From assembly GCA_030597275.1 (NCBI GenBank), contig JAUVSB010000086.1, positions 1 to 6,436 on the forward strand: DNA of 6,436 bases. Reading direction: 5' to 3'. The position numbers and the translations under genes were made by a program. Origin of the DNA: Gammaproteobacteria bacterium (lineage in GTDB: Bacteria; Pseudomonadota; Gammaproteobacteria; BMS3Bbin11). Below, one piece after another: positions 1-6,436 of this stretch. The notes beneath the pieces are model-generated. The model ran no database searches, had not been told where the DNA came from, and was given only the letters and a program-made list of their open reading frames with translations. The stretch's first letter is position 1; each line of letters begins with the position of its first letter.

Positions 1-375
1 AACCTTCTGTAAGCGCAGGCGGTCAATCACATTACCGATGGCGCCACCTAGCACCAGCCAGAGAGCCAACGAGAACTGCAATTCCTTTCGCGGCGTTCTA
101 TAGAGTATCACTAGCAACACCAATGACATTAACAATGCTATAGCGATAAAAAAGATATTTTGCCATCCGCCGGCCTGGTGCAAAAAACTGAATGCAGCAC
201 CCGTATTATAGGCAAGAGTAAAATTTAAAAAGGGAATTATTTCTACGGGTTGGTGCAGTACAAGCAACTGCTCTGCAAGATACTTACTAGCCTGATCAGT
301 AATTATTATCAGCAGAGTTAACCAGGCCCCTTTACTGATGGCCCTGTCAGAGTAAGATAATTCACCCTCAGACAA
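1..375 (-). CDS. lspA: Lipoprotein signal peptidase (signal peptidase II), 3' end cut off by window edge
   Basis: Inner-membrane aspartic protease that removes the signal peptide from diacylglyceryl-modified prolipoproteins. Translation of the minus strand gives 125 residues in the window, against roughly 160-170 for the family. Seen: a first hydrophobic segment (about residues 17-26) followed by D27-Q-A-S-K, the family motif AYNTGAAFSFL at 55-65, a second hydrophobic helix at about 74-92, and LGGAIGNVIDRL at 109-120. D118 matches the first catalytic aspartate; the second lies beyond position 1. No in-frame ATG exists near the start. TTG at 375-373 puts D27 close to its E. coli position (about 23) and has GAGG nine bases upstream, so I chose it; GTG at 390-388 with GAAGG five bases upstream is an alternative. 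The start overlaps the ileS stop (368-370), which suggests translational coupling to ileS, the usual upstream partner in gammaproteobacteria. Identity is very secure; the exact start is not. Confidence 0.93.
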   Translation of the reverse strand, partial: MSEGELSYSDRAISKGAWLTLLIIITDQASKYLAEQLLVLHQPVEIIPFLNFTLAYNTGAAFSFLHQAGGWQNIFFIAIALLMSLVLLVILYRTPRKELQFSLALWLVLGGAIGNVIDRLRLQKV

Positions 376-3205
376 AACGCCTGACCTCACCCTCGCCTTC
401 TACATTCTCTACACATCGCCCACAAATTTCAGGCTGTTCAGGGAAGCTACCAACATCTTCCCGATGATGCCAGCAACGTATGCATTTTTTCTTATCAGTG
501 GCACTGACATCTATGACAACAATATCATCATCCCAGCCATCCAGGGATTGCGACCAGTCTTTTAGTTCAGTTCCACGATCTTCTCTATCCTCAATACGAT
601 AAATATGCACAGAGGAAGTAATAAATATGAAGCGGCATTCATCTGCAAAGGACTGCAGCAGTTCCAGTGTCCTGCCTTCGGCATAGATAGTGACTTCTGC
701 ATCCAGCGGTGAACCGATGACACCCTCCTTGCGTAATGTTTCAAGTGCCTGTGAAACACCCGCTCTAAGGACTGTTACAGCCTGCCAACGCTTTAGCAGC
801 GATGCATTATTCTCAATCTCGGGCAGTGAATACCATTTTTCCAGGAATATACTGTCACCTCTATCTCCCGGCATATAGGACCAGATTTCTTCAGCGGTAA
901 AGCTCAATACCGGTGCCATCCATCGTACCAGTGACTCCAGCATGTGGTACATGGCAGTCTGCGCAGAACGGCGAGCCTGACTTGCGACCGGGGTTGTATA
1001 CAGGCGATCTTTCAATATATCCAGGTAGAACCCGCCCATATCATTGACACAAAACTGCAGCACAGCCTGATAGACATGATGAAAGGAAAAATCTTCATAG
1101 GCCTTAATTATCATCTGGTCAACTTCCTGGCAACGTGCAATTGCCCAGGCATCAATTTCAACAAGCTCGGACATAGCTATGGCATCAGCAGCAGGATCGA
1201 AACCATCCAGATTTCCTAACAGGAATCGGTTGGTATTACGGATACGCCGGTAGGCATCGGCTGTTCGCTTGATAATCTCATCCGAGATACTCATCTCATT
1301 TCTATAATCTGCCGACGCCACCCACAAACGAATAATGTCTGCACCCATAGAATTGATGATTTTCTGAGGGGCAACAACATTGCCTTTTGATTTAGACATT
1401 TTATTGCCATCTGCATCGACAACAAATCCATGCGTCAATGCCGTCTTATAAGGTGCGTTGCCTTTCATCGCAACTGAGCTTAACAGGGATGACTGGAACC
1501 AGCCTCGATGCTGATCAGAGCCTTCCAGGTAGAGATCAGCAGGAGAAGAAAGCCCGGCTCGTTTATCCAGAACAAAGGCATGCGAAACACCCGAATCAAA
1601 CCAGACATCCAGGATGTCGGTTATTTTCTGGTAATCACCTGCTTCATCACCGAGCAGATCTTTGCTGTCCATTTCAAACCAGGCCTCTACCCCGCCCTGC
1701 TCAATAAGATCGGCAACCTGCATCAGAATTTCATTAGTACGCGGGTGTAATTCGCCTGTCTGGGTATGAACAAACAAGGCAATGGGTGCACCCCAGTGCC
1801 GCTGACGTGAAATACACCAGTTGGGGCGATTCTCAATCATGCCTTTAATACGCGCCTGCCCCCACTCTGGAAGCCAGCTTACCTTATTGATCTCCTGTAG
1901 CGCTTTATCACGCAATCCCGCCTGGTCCATGCTGATGAACCACTGCGGGGTAGCACGGAAAATGATGGGTGTTTTATGGCGCCAGCAGTGTGGATAGCTA
2001 TGAGTGATGGATTCAGTAAATAACAGGGCATCATGTTCTTTCAGCACATCCACTACGTGCGAATTTGCCTTGAATACATGTTCGCCGGCAAACAAGGGTG
2101 TGCCTTCAACAAAGACACCATTGCCTGCAACAGGGTTATCTACTTTCAGATCATATTTTCTGCCGACAATGAAATCTTCCTGGCCATGACCGGGAGCGGT
2201 ATGCACCGCACCGGTTCCCGCTTCAGTTGTTACATGCTCACCGAGGATAACAGGCACCACTCGATCGTAGAAGGGGTGCTGCAGGGCTATTCCTTCCAGG
2301 GCCTGACCACTGACGGTCGCTAACTGAATATAGTCTTCTACTTCATAACGCTCTAACGCAGAATCGAGCAGATCTGCCGCGAAAACATAGAGCCCGCTGT
2401 GCTTACCATTTATCCTGACAAGAACATATTGCAGATCAGGGTGCAGCGCAACTGCCTGGTTAGCAGGTAAAGTCCATGGTGTTGTGGTCCAGATGACGAA
2501 GGATACAGGTTCATCACAGGATTCATAAGAAAATGCCTGACAGACTGCATCCCCATCAACTGCACGAAAGGCAACATCCACGGCGATCGATGTTTTGTCC
2601 TGATACTCAACTTCTGCCTCGGCCAGCGCTGAACCACAGTCCGTACACCAGTGCACAGGCATAGCGCCCTGAAAAAGATGCCCTGCTTTTATGATACGCC
2701 CCAGTGAACGAACGATTTCTGCTTCGTTTTCAGGGGCCATGGTCAGATAGGGATTGTCCCAGTCAGCCAGCACGCCCAGTCGTTTGAAATCTTCACGCTG
2801 GCGATCTACCTGTTTCTGAGCATATTCACGACATTTACTGCGGAAGCTGTTGGCATCGATCTTGACACCGGCCTTACCTGATTTCTTCTCAACCTGTAAC
2901 TCTATCGGTAAGCCATGACAATCCCAGCCGGGTATGTATGGCGCATCATAACCATCCAGAGTGCGTGACTTAACAATGATATCTTTTAGTATTTTGTTTA
3001 CCGCATGACCGATATGGATGTCACCATTCGCGTAGGGTGGGCCATCATGAAGTATATATTTTGGTGCACCGGCACGCTCTTCACGAATTCGCTGGTATAA
3101 ATCCTGCCCCCAGTTTTTAAGGAATTCAGGTTCACGATTCGCCAGATTGGCCTTCATTGGAAAACCTGTACTGGGCAGGTTAATGGTTTTTTTGTAATCG
3201 GTCAT
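368..3205 (-). CDS. ileS: Isoleucyl-tRNA synthetase
   Basis: Class Ia aminoacyl-tRNA synthetase that charges tRNA-Ile in the cytoplasm and edits mischarged valine. The 945 residues compare with 938 in E. coli, and the N-terminus (MTDYKKTINLPSTGFPM) matches the family start, fixing ATG at 3205. Seen in order: the HIGH ATP-binding motif at 64-67; the CP1 editing domain with the threonine-rich WTTTPWTLPANQA stretch at 239-251 and TGAVHTAPGHGQEDF at 331-345, where D344 fits the editing aspartate; NRPNWCISRQRHWG at 459-472; the KMSKS loop at 602-606; an anticodon-binding helical region at about 680-860; and a C-terminal zinc finger with C908, C911, C928 and C931 (CX2C-X16-CX2C, the same spacing as E. 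coli). It is intact, of the bacterial zinc-binding type. lspA overlaps its 3' end by 8 bp and ribF lies 111 bp upstream. Its Shine-Dalgarno sequence is weak (only TAGA-like bases just before the ATG). Confidence 0.98.
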   Translation of the reverse strand: MTDYKKTINLPSTGFPMKANLANREPEFLKNWGQDLYQRIREERAGAPKYILHDGPPYANGDIHIGHAVNKILKDIIVKSRTLDGYDAPYIPGWDCHGLPIELQVEKKSGKAGVKIDANSFRSKCREYAQKQVDRQREDFKRLGVLADWDNPYLTMAPENEAEIVRSLGRIIKAGHLFQGAMPVHWCTDCGSALAEAEVEYQDKTSIAVDVAFRAVDGDAVCQAFSYESCDEPVSFVIWTTTPWTLPANQAVALHPDLQYVLVRINGKHSGLYVFAADLLDSALERYEVEDYIQLATVSGQALEGIALQHPFYDRVVPVILGEHVTTEAGTGAVHTAPGHGQEDFIVGRKYDLKVDNPVAGNGVFVEGTPLFAGEHVFKANSHVVDVLKEHDALLFTESITHSYPHCWRHKTPIIFRATPQWFISMDQAGLRDKALQEINKVSWLPEWGQARIKGMIENRPNWCISRQRHWGAPIALFVHTQTGELHPRTNEILMQVADLIEQGGVEAWFEMDSKDLLGDEAGDYQKITDILDVWFDSGVSHAFVLDKRAGLSSPADLYLEGSDQHRGWFQSSLLSSVAMKGNAPYKTALTHGFVVDADGNKMSKSKGNVVAPQKIINSMGADIIRLWVASADYRNEMSISDEIIKRTADAYRRIRNTNRFLLGNLDGFDPAADAIAMSELVEIDAWAIARCQEVDQMIIKAYEDFSFHHVYQAVLQFCVNDMGGFYLDILKDRLYTTPVASQARRSAQTAMYHMLESLVRWMAPVLSFTAEEIWSYMPGDRGDSIFLEKWYSLPEIENNASLLKRWQAVTVLRAGVSQALETLRKEGVIGSPLDAEVTIYAEGRTLELLQSFADECRFIFITSSVHIYRIEDREDRGTELKDWSQSLDGWDDDIVVIDVSATDKKKCIRCWHHREDVGSFPEQPEICGRCVENVEGEGEVRRFV

Positions 3206-3316
3206 TCTATGAGTCTATATGATGTGTTTTAAGTAGCTTTAACTACGGCAATAGCGGAAATTAACATGGACGATAAGTTTTTCACAGTGTTGAATTGATT
3301 CGAGTAAATTAACCAC

Positions 3317-4246
3317 TTAAATAGCTGAAAAATATTCCCTGGCACTGATGACATCAAGGCCAATCTGAGCCTTCAGTTCATCAAAGGAATCGAAGCGGAT
3401 TTCTTCCCGAATCTTGTGTCGGAAAAGCACATTAATACGACGACCATAGATTTGTTCATCAAAATCAAATAAATGGACCTCAAGCAAGGTGCGCATACCG
3501 CAAACAGTCGGGCGTGTGCCAAGGTTGGCCACCCCAAATACAGGCTCATGATCAAGACCAAATACTTCAACGGCAAAGATTCCGCGCAAAGGAATGACTT
3601 TACGCTTCATGTTGATATTTGCAGTCGGGAAACCCCATTGCCTGCCACGTTTATCTCCATGAGCTACTTTACCTGCCATGTGATAGTGCCTGCCCAGCAG
3701 GCGTTCTGCCCGGTCAAAGTCGCCATCTGCCAGCGCAGAACGTATACCTGAGCTACTTACCCGTTCACCATCAATATGAAAACTTGGCATGGATACGACA
3801 GTAAAATTATTTTCTTTTCCTGTTTGTTCGAGTAGCTGAAAGTCACCCATTCTGTCTTTGCCAAAGCGAAAATCATCCCCTACTACCAGGTAGCGGACAT
3901 CAAGACCTTCAATGAGAGTACTGCTTATAAAGTCTTCAGCTGTCATCAAGGCCATTCTTTGATTAAATGGCAAAACCAGCAAACGGTCTATGGCAAAGCG
4001 TTTTAACGTGACATATTTTTCACGGAATGTTGTTAACCGTGCGGGTGCCTTATCCTGAGCAAAATATTCCGCTGGGGTGGGCTCAAAAGTAATCAGTGTC
4101 GTCGGCAGGTTCATTGCTGCACCTTTTTCTGCTAATTGCCCAATGACTGCCTGGTGCCCAAGGTGAACACCATCAAAATTGCCAATGGTGGCAACACAGG
4201 GAGATTCTGCTGGTTTCAAGTTATGCAGGCCGAAGATTAGTTCCAT
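3317..4246 (-). CDS. ribF: Bifunctional riboflavin kinase / FAD synthetase
   Basis: Cytoplasmic enzyme that phosphorylates riboflavin to FMN and adenylylates FMN to FAD. It has 309 residues from ATG at 4246, near the usual 305-315. The N-terminal FMN adenylyltransferase domain shows TIGNFDGVHLGH at 20-31, a cytidylyltransferase-type nucleotide-binding motif, then GDDFRFGKDRMGDF at 123-136 and VSSSGIRSAL at 173-182. The C-terminal riboflavin kinase domain shows GKVAHGDKRGRQWGFPTANI at 192-211 (GFPTAN at 205-210), NLGTRPT at 241-247 and a likely catalytic glutamate E266 in LLEVHLFDFD. The frame stays open to a TTG at 4267, but I prefer ATG 4246 because MELIFGLHNL aligns with the E. coli RibF start MKLIRGIHNL. 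No strong Shine-Dalgarno sequence precedes either start. The neighbour downstream is ileS, the conserved gammaproteobacterial order; upstream lies a repeat tract and the SirB2 gene rather than the more common murJ. Confidence 0.97.
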   Translation of the reverse strand: MELIFGLHNLKPAESPCVATIGNFDGVHLGHQAVIGQLAEKGAAMNLPTTLITFEPTPAEYFAQDKAPARLTTFREKYVTLKRFAIDRLLVLPFNQRMALMTAEDFISSTLIEGLDVRYLVVGDDFRFGKDRMGDFQLLEQTGKENNFTVVSMPSFHIDGERVSSSGIRSALADGDFDRAERLLGRHYHMAGKVAHGDKRGRQWGFPTANINMKRKVIPLRGIFAVEVFGLDHEPVFGVANLGTRPTVCGMRTLLEVHLFDFDEQIYGRRINVLFRHKIREEIRFDSFDELKAQIGLDVISAREYFSAI

Positions 4247-4270
4247 GTCACCGAAACTCAAAAGCAATGT

Positions 4271-4357
4271 GACTAAGGATGAAGGACGAAGGACAAAGGT
4301 TTAAAGTCAAAAGATTATTGGAATTCTTTTTCATCTTTAGTCCTTTATCCTTTTATC
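4271..4357. repeat. Two facing arrays of degenerate 7-bp repeats with hairpin potential, between sirB2-like gene and ribF
   Basis: On the plus strand, 4271-4298 is four tandem 7-mers of the form GAYNAAG (GACTAAG, GATGAAG, GACGAAG), followed by two more decayed units to 4312. On the minus strand the same kind of array runs from 4357 down to about 4329: one 8-base unit (GATAAAAG), then GATAAAG, GACTAAA and GATGAAA. The arrays face each other around a short AT-rich centre (about 4313-4328). Bases 4275-4287 can pair with 4340-4352 over 13 positions, 12 Watson-Crick and one G-T, with a further imperfect run inside. No clear T-tract follows the stem on the minus strand, so a standard intrinsic terminator is not supported. 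The tract fills most of the 116-bp gap and lies 25-111 bases upstream of the ribF ATG. Its role is unknown; it may be a dispersed intergenic element or a leader structure. Confidence 0.6.
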
Positions 4358-4362
4358 TGCTT

Positions 4363-4743
4363 TTAAAACAGCACCAGTGGGTTCTTCGTTACAGCGACGC
4401 CAAGTATGTAAGCAAAGACCAGTATCGCTTCTAGCCATGCCATAAGCCTAATGACCCGGGTTTTGCCGAAACGAAAGGCAATCAAGCCGAGAGATATATA
4501 GACGACAAGAGCGATAACTTTTGCTAATAACCACGACGTATTGAGAATATTCAGGCCACTCTGATTAAGCAGTATCAAAGCGCTGACAATCAACAGGGTA
4601 TCAATAATATGCGGGGCAATCTTAAACCATTTTCTGTTTACAAGTTCAGAGCTCCTGAAATGGAGTATGCCTCTAAATATAAAGCCGGAAATGCTTAATA
4701 CAGCAGTTACAACATGAACAGTAAGTACCGGATTAATAAAAAT
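4363..4743 (-). CDS. SirB2-family small integral membrane protein, apparently starting at ATT
   Basis: Small inner-membrane protein of the SirB2/YchQ-like family; its biochemical function is not known to me. The frame gives about 126 residues ending TKNPLVLF, near the usual family length of 120-130. It has four hydrophobic segments (by the ATT-4743 start, about 5-23, 44-57, 66-86 and 98-115). Family-like features are LTVHVVTAVLSISGFIFRG near the N-terminus and WFKIAPHIIDTLLIVSALIL in the middle, resembling the PHxxDTxLL motif. The frame is closed upstream by TGA and TAA at 4764-4759. Between them and the conserved N-terminal segment there is no ATG, GTG or TTG. Candidates are ATT at 4746, 4743 or 4737, behind a purine run with GAGAGAG at 4755-4749; I chose 4743, five bases after that run. 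The first canonical in-frame start, TTG at 4593, would remove about 50 conserved residues. The start lies 35 bp after the rlmI-like stop, so coupling is plausible. The family call is strong and the start uncertain. Confidence 0.8.
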   Translation of the reverse strand: MFINPVLTVHVVTAVLSISGFIFRGILHFRSSELVNRKWFKIAPHIIDTLLIVSALILLNQSGLNILNTSWLLAKVIALVVYISLGLIAFRFGKTRVIRLMAWLEAILVFAYILGVAVTKNPLVLF

Positions 4744-4778
4744 AATTACTCTCTCTTTTTATCAGGAGCCAGGGGATA

Positions 4779-5954
4779 CTAAAGAACCCGGAATAGATGA
4801 AACTTCAAATAACCGGATTCTGGCATAGCCAGCAATACGGGATGATCAGCAGGCGGGCCACCGCGAAATAACATCTGGCACTGGCGGCCATTTCTTACTG
4901 CAGCCTGTTGAATCGAAGCAAGGAAATCCTCTTCAGAAATATGGTGTGAACAGCAGGATGTGGACAGTATGCCACCCACTTTCAAAACCTGCATTGCCGA
5001 TCCATGCAACTTTCTGTAAGCCTTGCGAGCGACAGGTATAGATTTTCTATTTGATGCAAAAGAAGGAGGATCGACATTGACCACATCATAGTGCTGTTCT
5101 GGCTTCAGGCCCGGAAGCCATTTCATAACATCTGTTTTAATAAAGTTTATCTTTTCACTGCTGTTATTGATGCTGGCATTTTTTGCTGCACGTGCTAGTG
5201 CTGATTCTGAGATATCAGCCGCATCAATATGAGTCGCCCCAGCCAGTACAGCATTCAGTGCAAAACCACCATCATTACAGAAGGCATCAAGGACGCGGTC
5301 ACCCTTACCAATAAAACGCCTGAAGGCAAAACGGTTTTCACGCTGATCGATGAAGAAGCCGGTTTTCTGACCATTTATTACATCAACATGGTAATGGATA
5401 TCATTTTCCATAATATCCGCCGTCACCTCTTTTTCATCTGACTGCCAGACGTCTATGTACTGCTTGAGACCTTCCAGGTTCCTAAGAGTGGAATCATTCC
5501 GTATAACGATATTTTTTGCCGACATCTTCTGCTTGAGTAATGGCAATATCGTGTCAATCAGTCGTTCCATACCAGCAGAATTGATTTGCACACTCAAGAC
5601 ATCGTTGAACTGATCAACAATCAGTCCAGGCAGGCCATCGCTTTCAGAATGAATGAGACGACGCGCAGTTGATTGCGGGTAAACCTTGTCTCTTAGTGAA
5701 ATTGCCTGATCGATCAGACCTGAAAAGAAGGCTTCACCAGGCAGTTCTTCTTTTCCTGTCAATGCACGAAATGCAATCAGTGAATTAGGATGATAAAAAC
5801 CATAAGCCAGGAACGCCCCATCCTGTTGGCGCAGGCTGACGATGTCTCCTGCTTCAGGACGCTCAGCCGGTTTTTCTAATTCGTTGCTGAATACCCATGG
5901 GTGGCCCTGCTTAAACCGCCTGCCTGCTTTGCTTTTGAGAATGATAGATTTCAT
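4779..5954 (-). CDS. rlmI: Class I SAM-dependent rRNA methyltransferase, RlmI-like (23S rRNA m5C)
   Basis: A PUA-domain methyltransferase of the RlmI/YccW group. E. coli RlmI makes m5C1962 in 23S rRNA; the same target is inferred here, not shown. It has 391 residues against 396 in E. coli. Seen: an N-terminal PUA domain (about 1-75) with GHPWVFSNELE at 17-27; SESDGLPGLIVDQF at 103-116; the conserved link GQKTGFFIDQRENR at 195-208; SAM-binding motif I VLDAFCNDGGFAL at 221-233; an acidic motif II near D247; motif IV DPPSF at 295-299; and STSCCSHH at 331-338, where C335 aligns with the cysteine of the E. coli SCS motif and is the likely catalytic nucleophile. The motif I core FCNDGGF differs from FSYTGGF of E. 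coli, so this may be a separate subfamily. Start ATG 5954 gives a normal N-terminus; its Shine-Dalgarno sequence is weak. The SirB2-like gene follows 35 bp downstream and psd ends 55 bp upstream. Confidence 0.9.
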   Translation of the reverse strand: MKSIILKSKAGRRFKQGHPWVFSNELEKPAERPEAGDIVSLRQQDGAFLAYGFYHPNSLIAFRALTGKEELPGEAFFSGLIDQAISLRDKVYPQSTARRLIHSESDGLPGLIVDQFNDVLSVQINSAGMERLIDTILPLLKQKMSAKNIVIRNDSTLRNLEGLKQYIDVWQSDEKEVTADIMENDIHYHVDVINGQKTGFFIDQRENRFAFRRFIGKGDRVLDAFCNDGGFALNAVLAGATHIDAADISESALARAAKNASINNSSEKINFIKTDVMKWLPGLKPEQHYDVVNVDPPSFASNRKSIPVARKAYRKLHGSAMQVLKVGGILSTSCCSHHISEEDFLASIQQAAVRNGRQCQMLFRGGPPADHPVLLAMPESGYLKFHLFRVL

Positions 5955-6009
5955 AGGGCTTGTCTTTGTTGTTCATGCCATGCATAGAGACAGATGAAAC
6001 TGCCTGGTT

Positions 6010-6436
6010 TCAGGCTGCTTTTTCCGGTAACACAGCAAGAATATCCAGACCGGATTTGACTGTATCACCAATACTTGCTTTCATTTCAGTACCATCAGGT
6101 AGATAGAGATCAACTCTCGATCCGAATCGAATAAAACCATAACGCTCACCGGGTTCCAGTGTATCGCCCTCATCCACATAACAGAGGATACGTCTGGCCA
6201 CCAGTCCGGCTATCTGTATACAGGTAATATCAAGACCATTTTCAGTCTTTATCCATAAGGCGTTCTGTTCGTTTTCCTCGGCCGCCTTATCAAATGCCGC
6301 ATTGACAAAGGAACCTGGACGATACCAGCGCTTCTTAATCACGCCTTTCACCGGCGATTTATTTGAATGCACATTGAAAACATTCATGAAAACACTGATC
6401 TTTGTTACTTCACGATCCAGATAAGGGTCTTTCATC
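6010..6436 (-). CDS. psd: Phosphatidylserine decarboxylase proenzyme, short type, 5' end cut off by window edge
   Basis: Pyruvoyl-dependent enzyme that decarboxylates phosphatidylserine to phosphatidylethanolamine at the inner membrane. The window holds the last 141 residues counted from an internal methionine at 6435. The short Psd form is about 200-215 residues, so roughly 70 N-terminal residues, including the membrane segment, lie outside. Seen, counted from that methionine: ISVFMNVFNVHSNKSPVKG at 13-31 with the conserved histidine H23, YRPGSFVNAAFDKAAEENE at 38-56, IQIAGLVARRILCYV at 73-87 and RFGSRVDLYLP at 103-113. G105-S106 is the expected self-cleavage site, where the serine becomes the pyruvoyl group of the alpha chain. 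The end, IGDTVKSGLDILAVL, is typical of the short form. This is not the longer E. coli-type Psd, which cleaves at an LGST motif. Archaetidylserine decarboxylase is the only close alternative by family and is unlikely in a bacterium. Confidence 0.95.
   Translation of the reverse strand, partial: MKDPYLDREVTKISVFMNVFNVHSNKSPVKGVIKKRWYRPGSFVNAAFDKAAEENEQNALWIKTENGLDITCIQIAGLVARRILCYVDEGDTLEPGERYGFIRFGSRVDLYLPDGTEMKASIGDTVKSGLDILAVLPEKAA

Noticed and set aside
562..759. Minus-strand open frame in another frame of ileS, and likewise 2410-2637
   Set aside because: They are covered by the intact ileS frame and show no family motif.
944..1219. Plus-strand open frame of 91 codons inside ileS, and similar ones at 1438-1707 and 2033-2323
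   Set aside because: They lie antisense to clearly conserved ileS codons, show no recognisable protein features and look like by-products of that coding sequence.
3206..3242. Possible ileS promoter: TATAGA at 3219-3214 with TTAAAG 17 bases upstream at 3242-3237
   Set aside because: Both hexamers match the consensus poorly (four and three of six), and transcription would begin almost at the start codon. The AT-rich gap could yield this by chance.
3317..4267. ribF starting at TTG 4267
   Set aside because: It adds seven residues absent from the family N-terminus and has no Shine-Dalgarno sequence; ATG 4246 aligns directly with E. coli RibF.
4271..4357. Heptamer tract as a CRISPR array or intrinsic terminator
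   Set aside because: The units are only 7 bp with no spacers, which rules out CRISPR, and no T tract follows the stem on the transcribed strand.
4363..4593. SirB2-like gene starting at TTG 4593 (76 residues)
   Set aside because: Conserved family sequence, including the PHIIDTLL motif and the first membrane segments, is encoded in the same frame upstream, so this start would truncate the protein.
6002..6023. Possible plus-strand terminator: GCCTG stem, GTTT loop, CAGGC, then a short T run
   Set aside because: The stem has only five pairs, it overlaps the psd stop codon, and no plus-strand gene needs it. On the minus strand no T tract follows.

Overview
The window is a compact run of housekeeping genes, all read from the minus strand. 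In transcription order (high to low coordinates) they are: the 3' part of psd (phosphatidylserine decarboxylase, short type), an rlmI-like 23S rRNA methyltransferase, a SirB2-family membrane protein, ribF (riboflavin kinase/FAD synthetase), ileS (isoleucyl-tRNA synthetase) and the 5' part of lspA (lipoprotein signal peptidase). I see no plus-strand gene, tRNA, rRNA, CRISPR array, transposase or phage gene. The ribF-ileS-lspA block and protein sequences close to the E. coli family forms point to a gammaproteobacterium of moderate GC content (mid-40s percent by eye). The genus cannot be fixed from this sequence.

Layout: 1-375 lspA (cut by the window edge, so its C-terminus is missing); 368-3205 ileS, whose end overlaps the lspA start by 8 bp; 3206-3316 a 111-bp AT-rich gap; 3317-4246 ribF; 4247-4362 a 116-bp gap holding two facing arrays of degenerate 7-bp repeats; 4363-4743 sirB2-like gene; 4779-5954 rlmI-like gene; 5955-6009 a 55-bp gap; 6010-6436 psd (cut by the window edge, so its N-terminus is missing). 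No gene-free stretch exceeds 300 bases.

The genes do not form one pathway. ribF makes FMN and FAD, ileS charges tRNA-Ile, lspA matures lipoproteins at the inner membrane, psd makes phosphatidylethanolamine, and the methyltransferase probably modifies 23S rRNA. They look like growth-linked core genes, probably co-transcribed at least in part (ileS-lspA overlap; 35 bp between rlmI and the SirB2 gene).

I found no evidence of a new defence, mobile or biosynthetic system. Two points deserve follow-up. One is the paired heptad-repeat tract upstream of ribF. The other is the SirB2 gene: its full family-length reading frame has no ATG, GTG or TTG start, so it seems to begin at an ATT codon. Two other starts also needed a decision: lspA must use TTG or GTG, and ribF is best started at an internal ATG at 4246.
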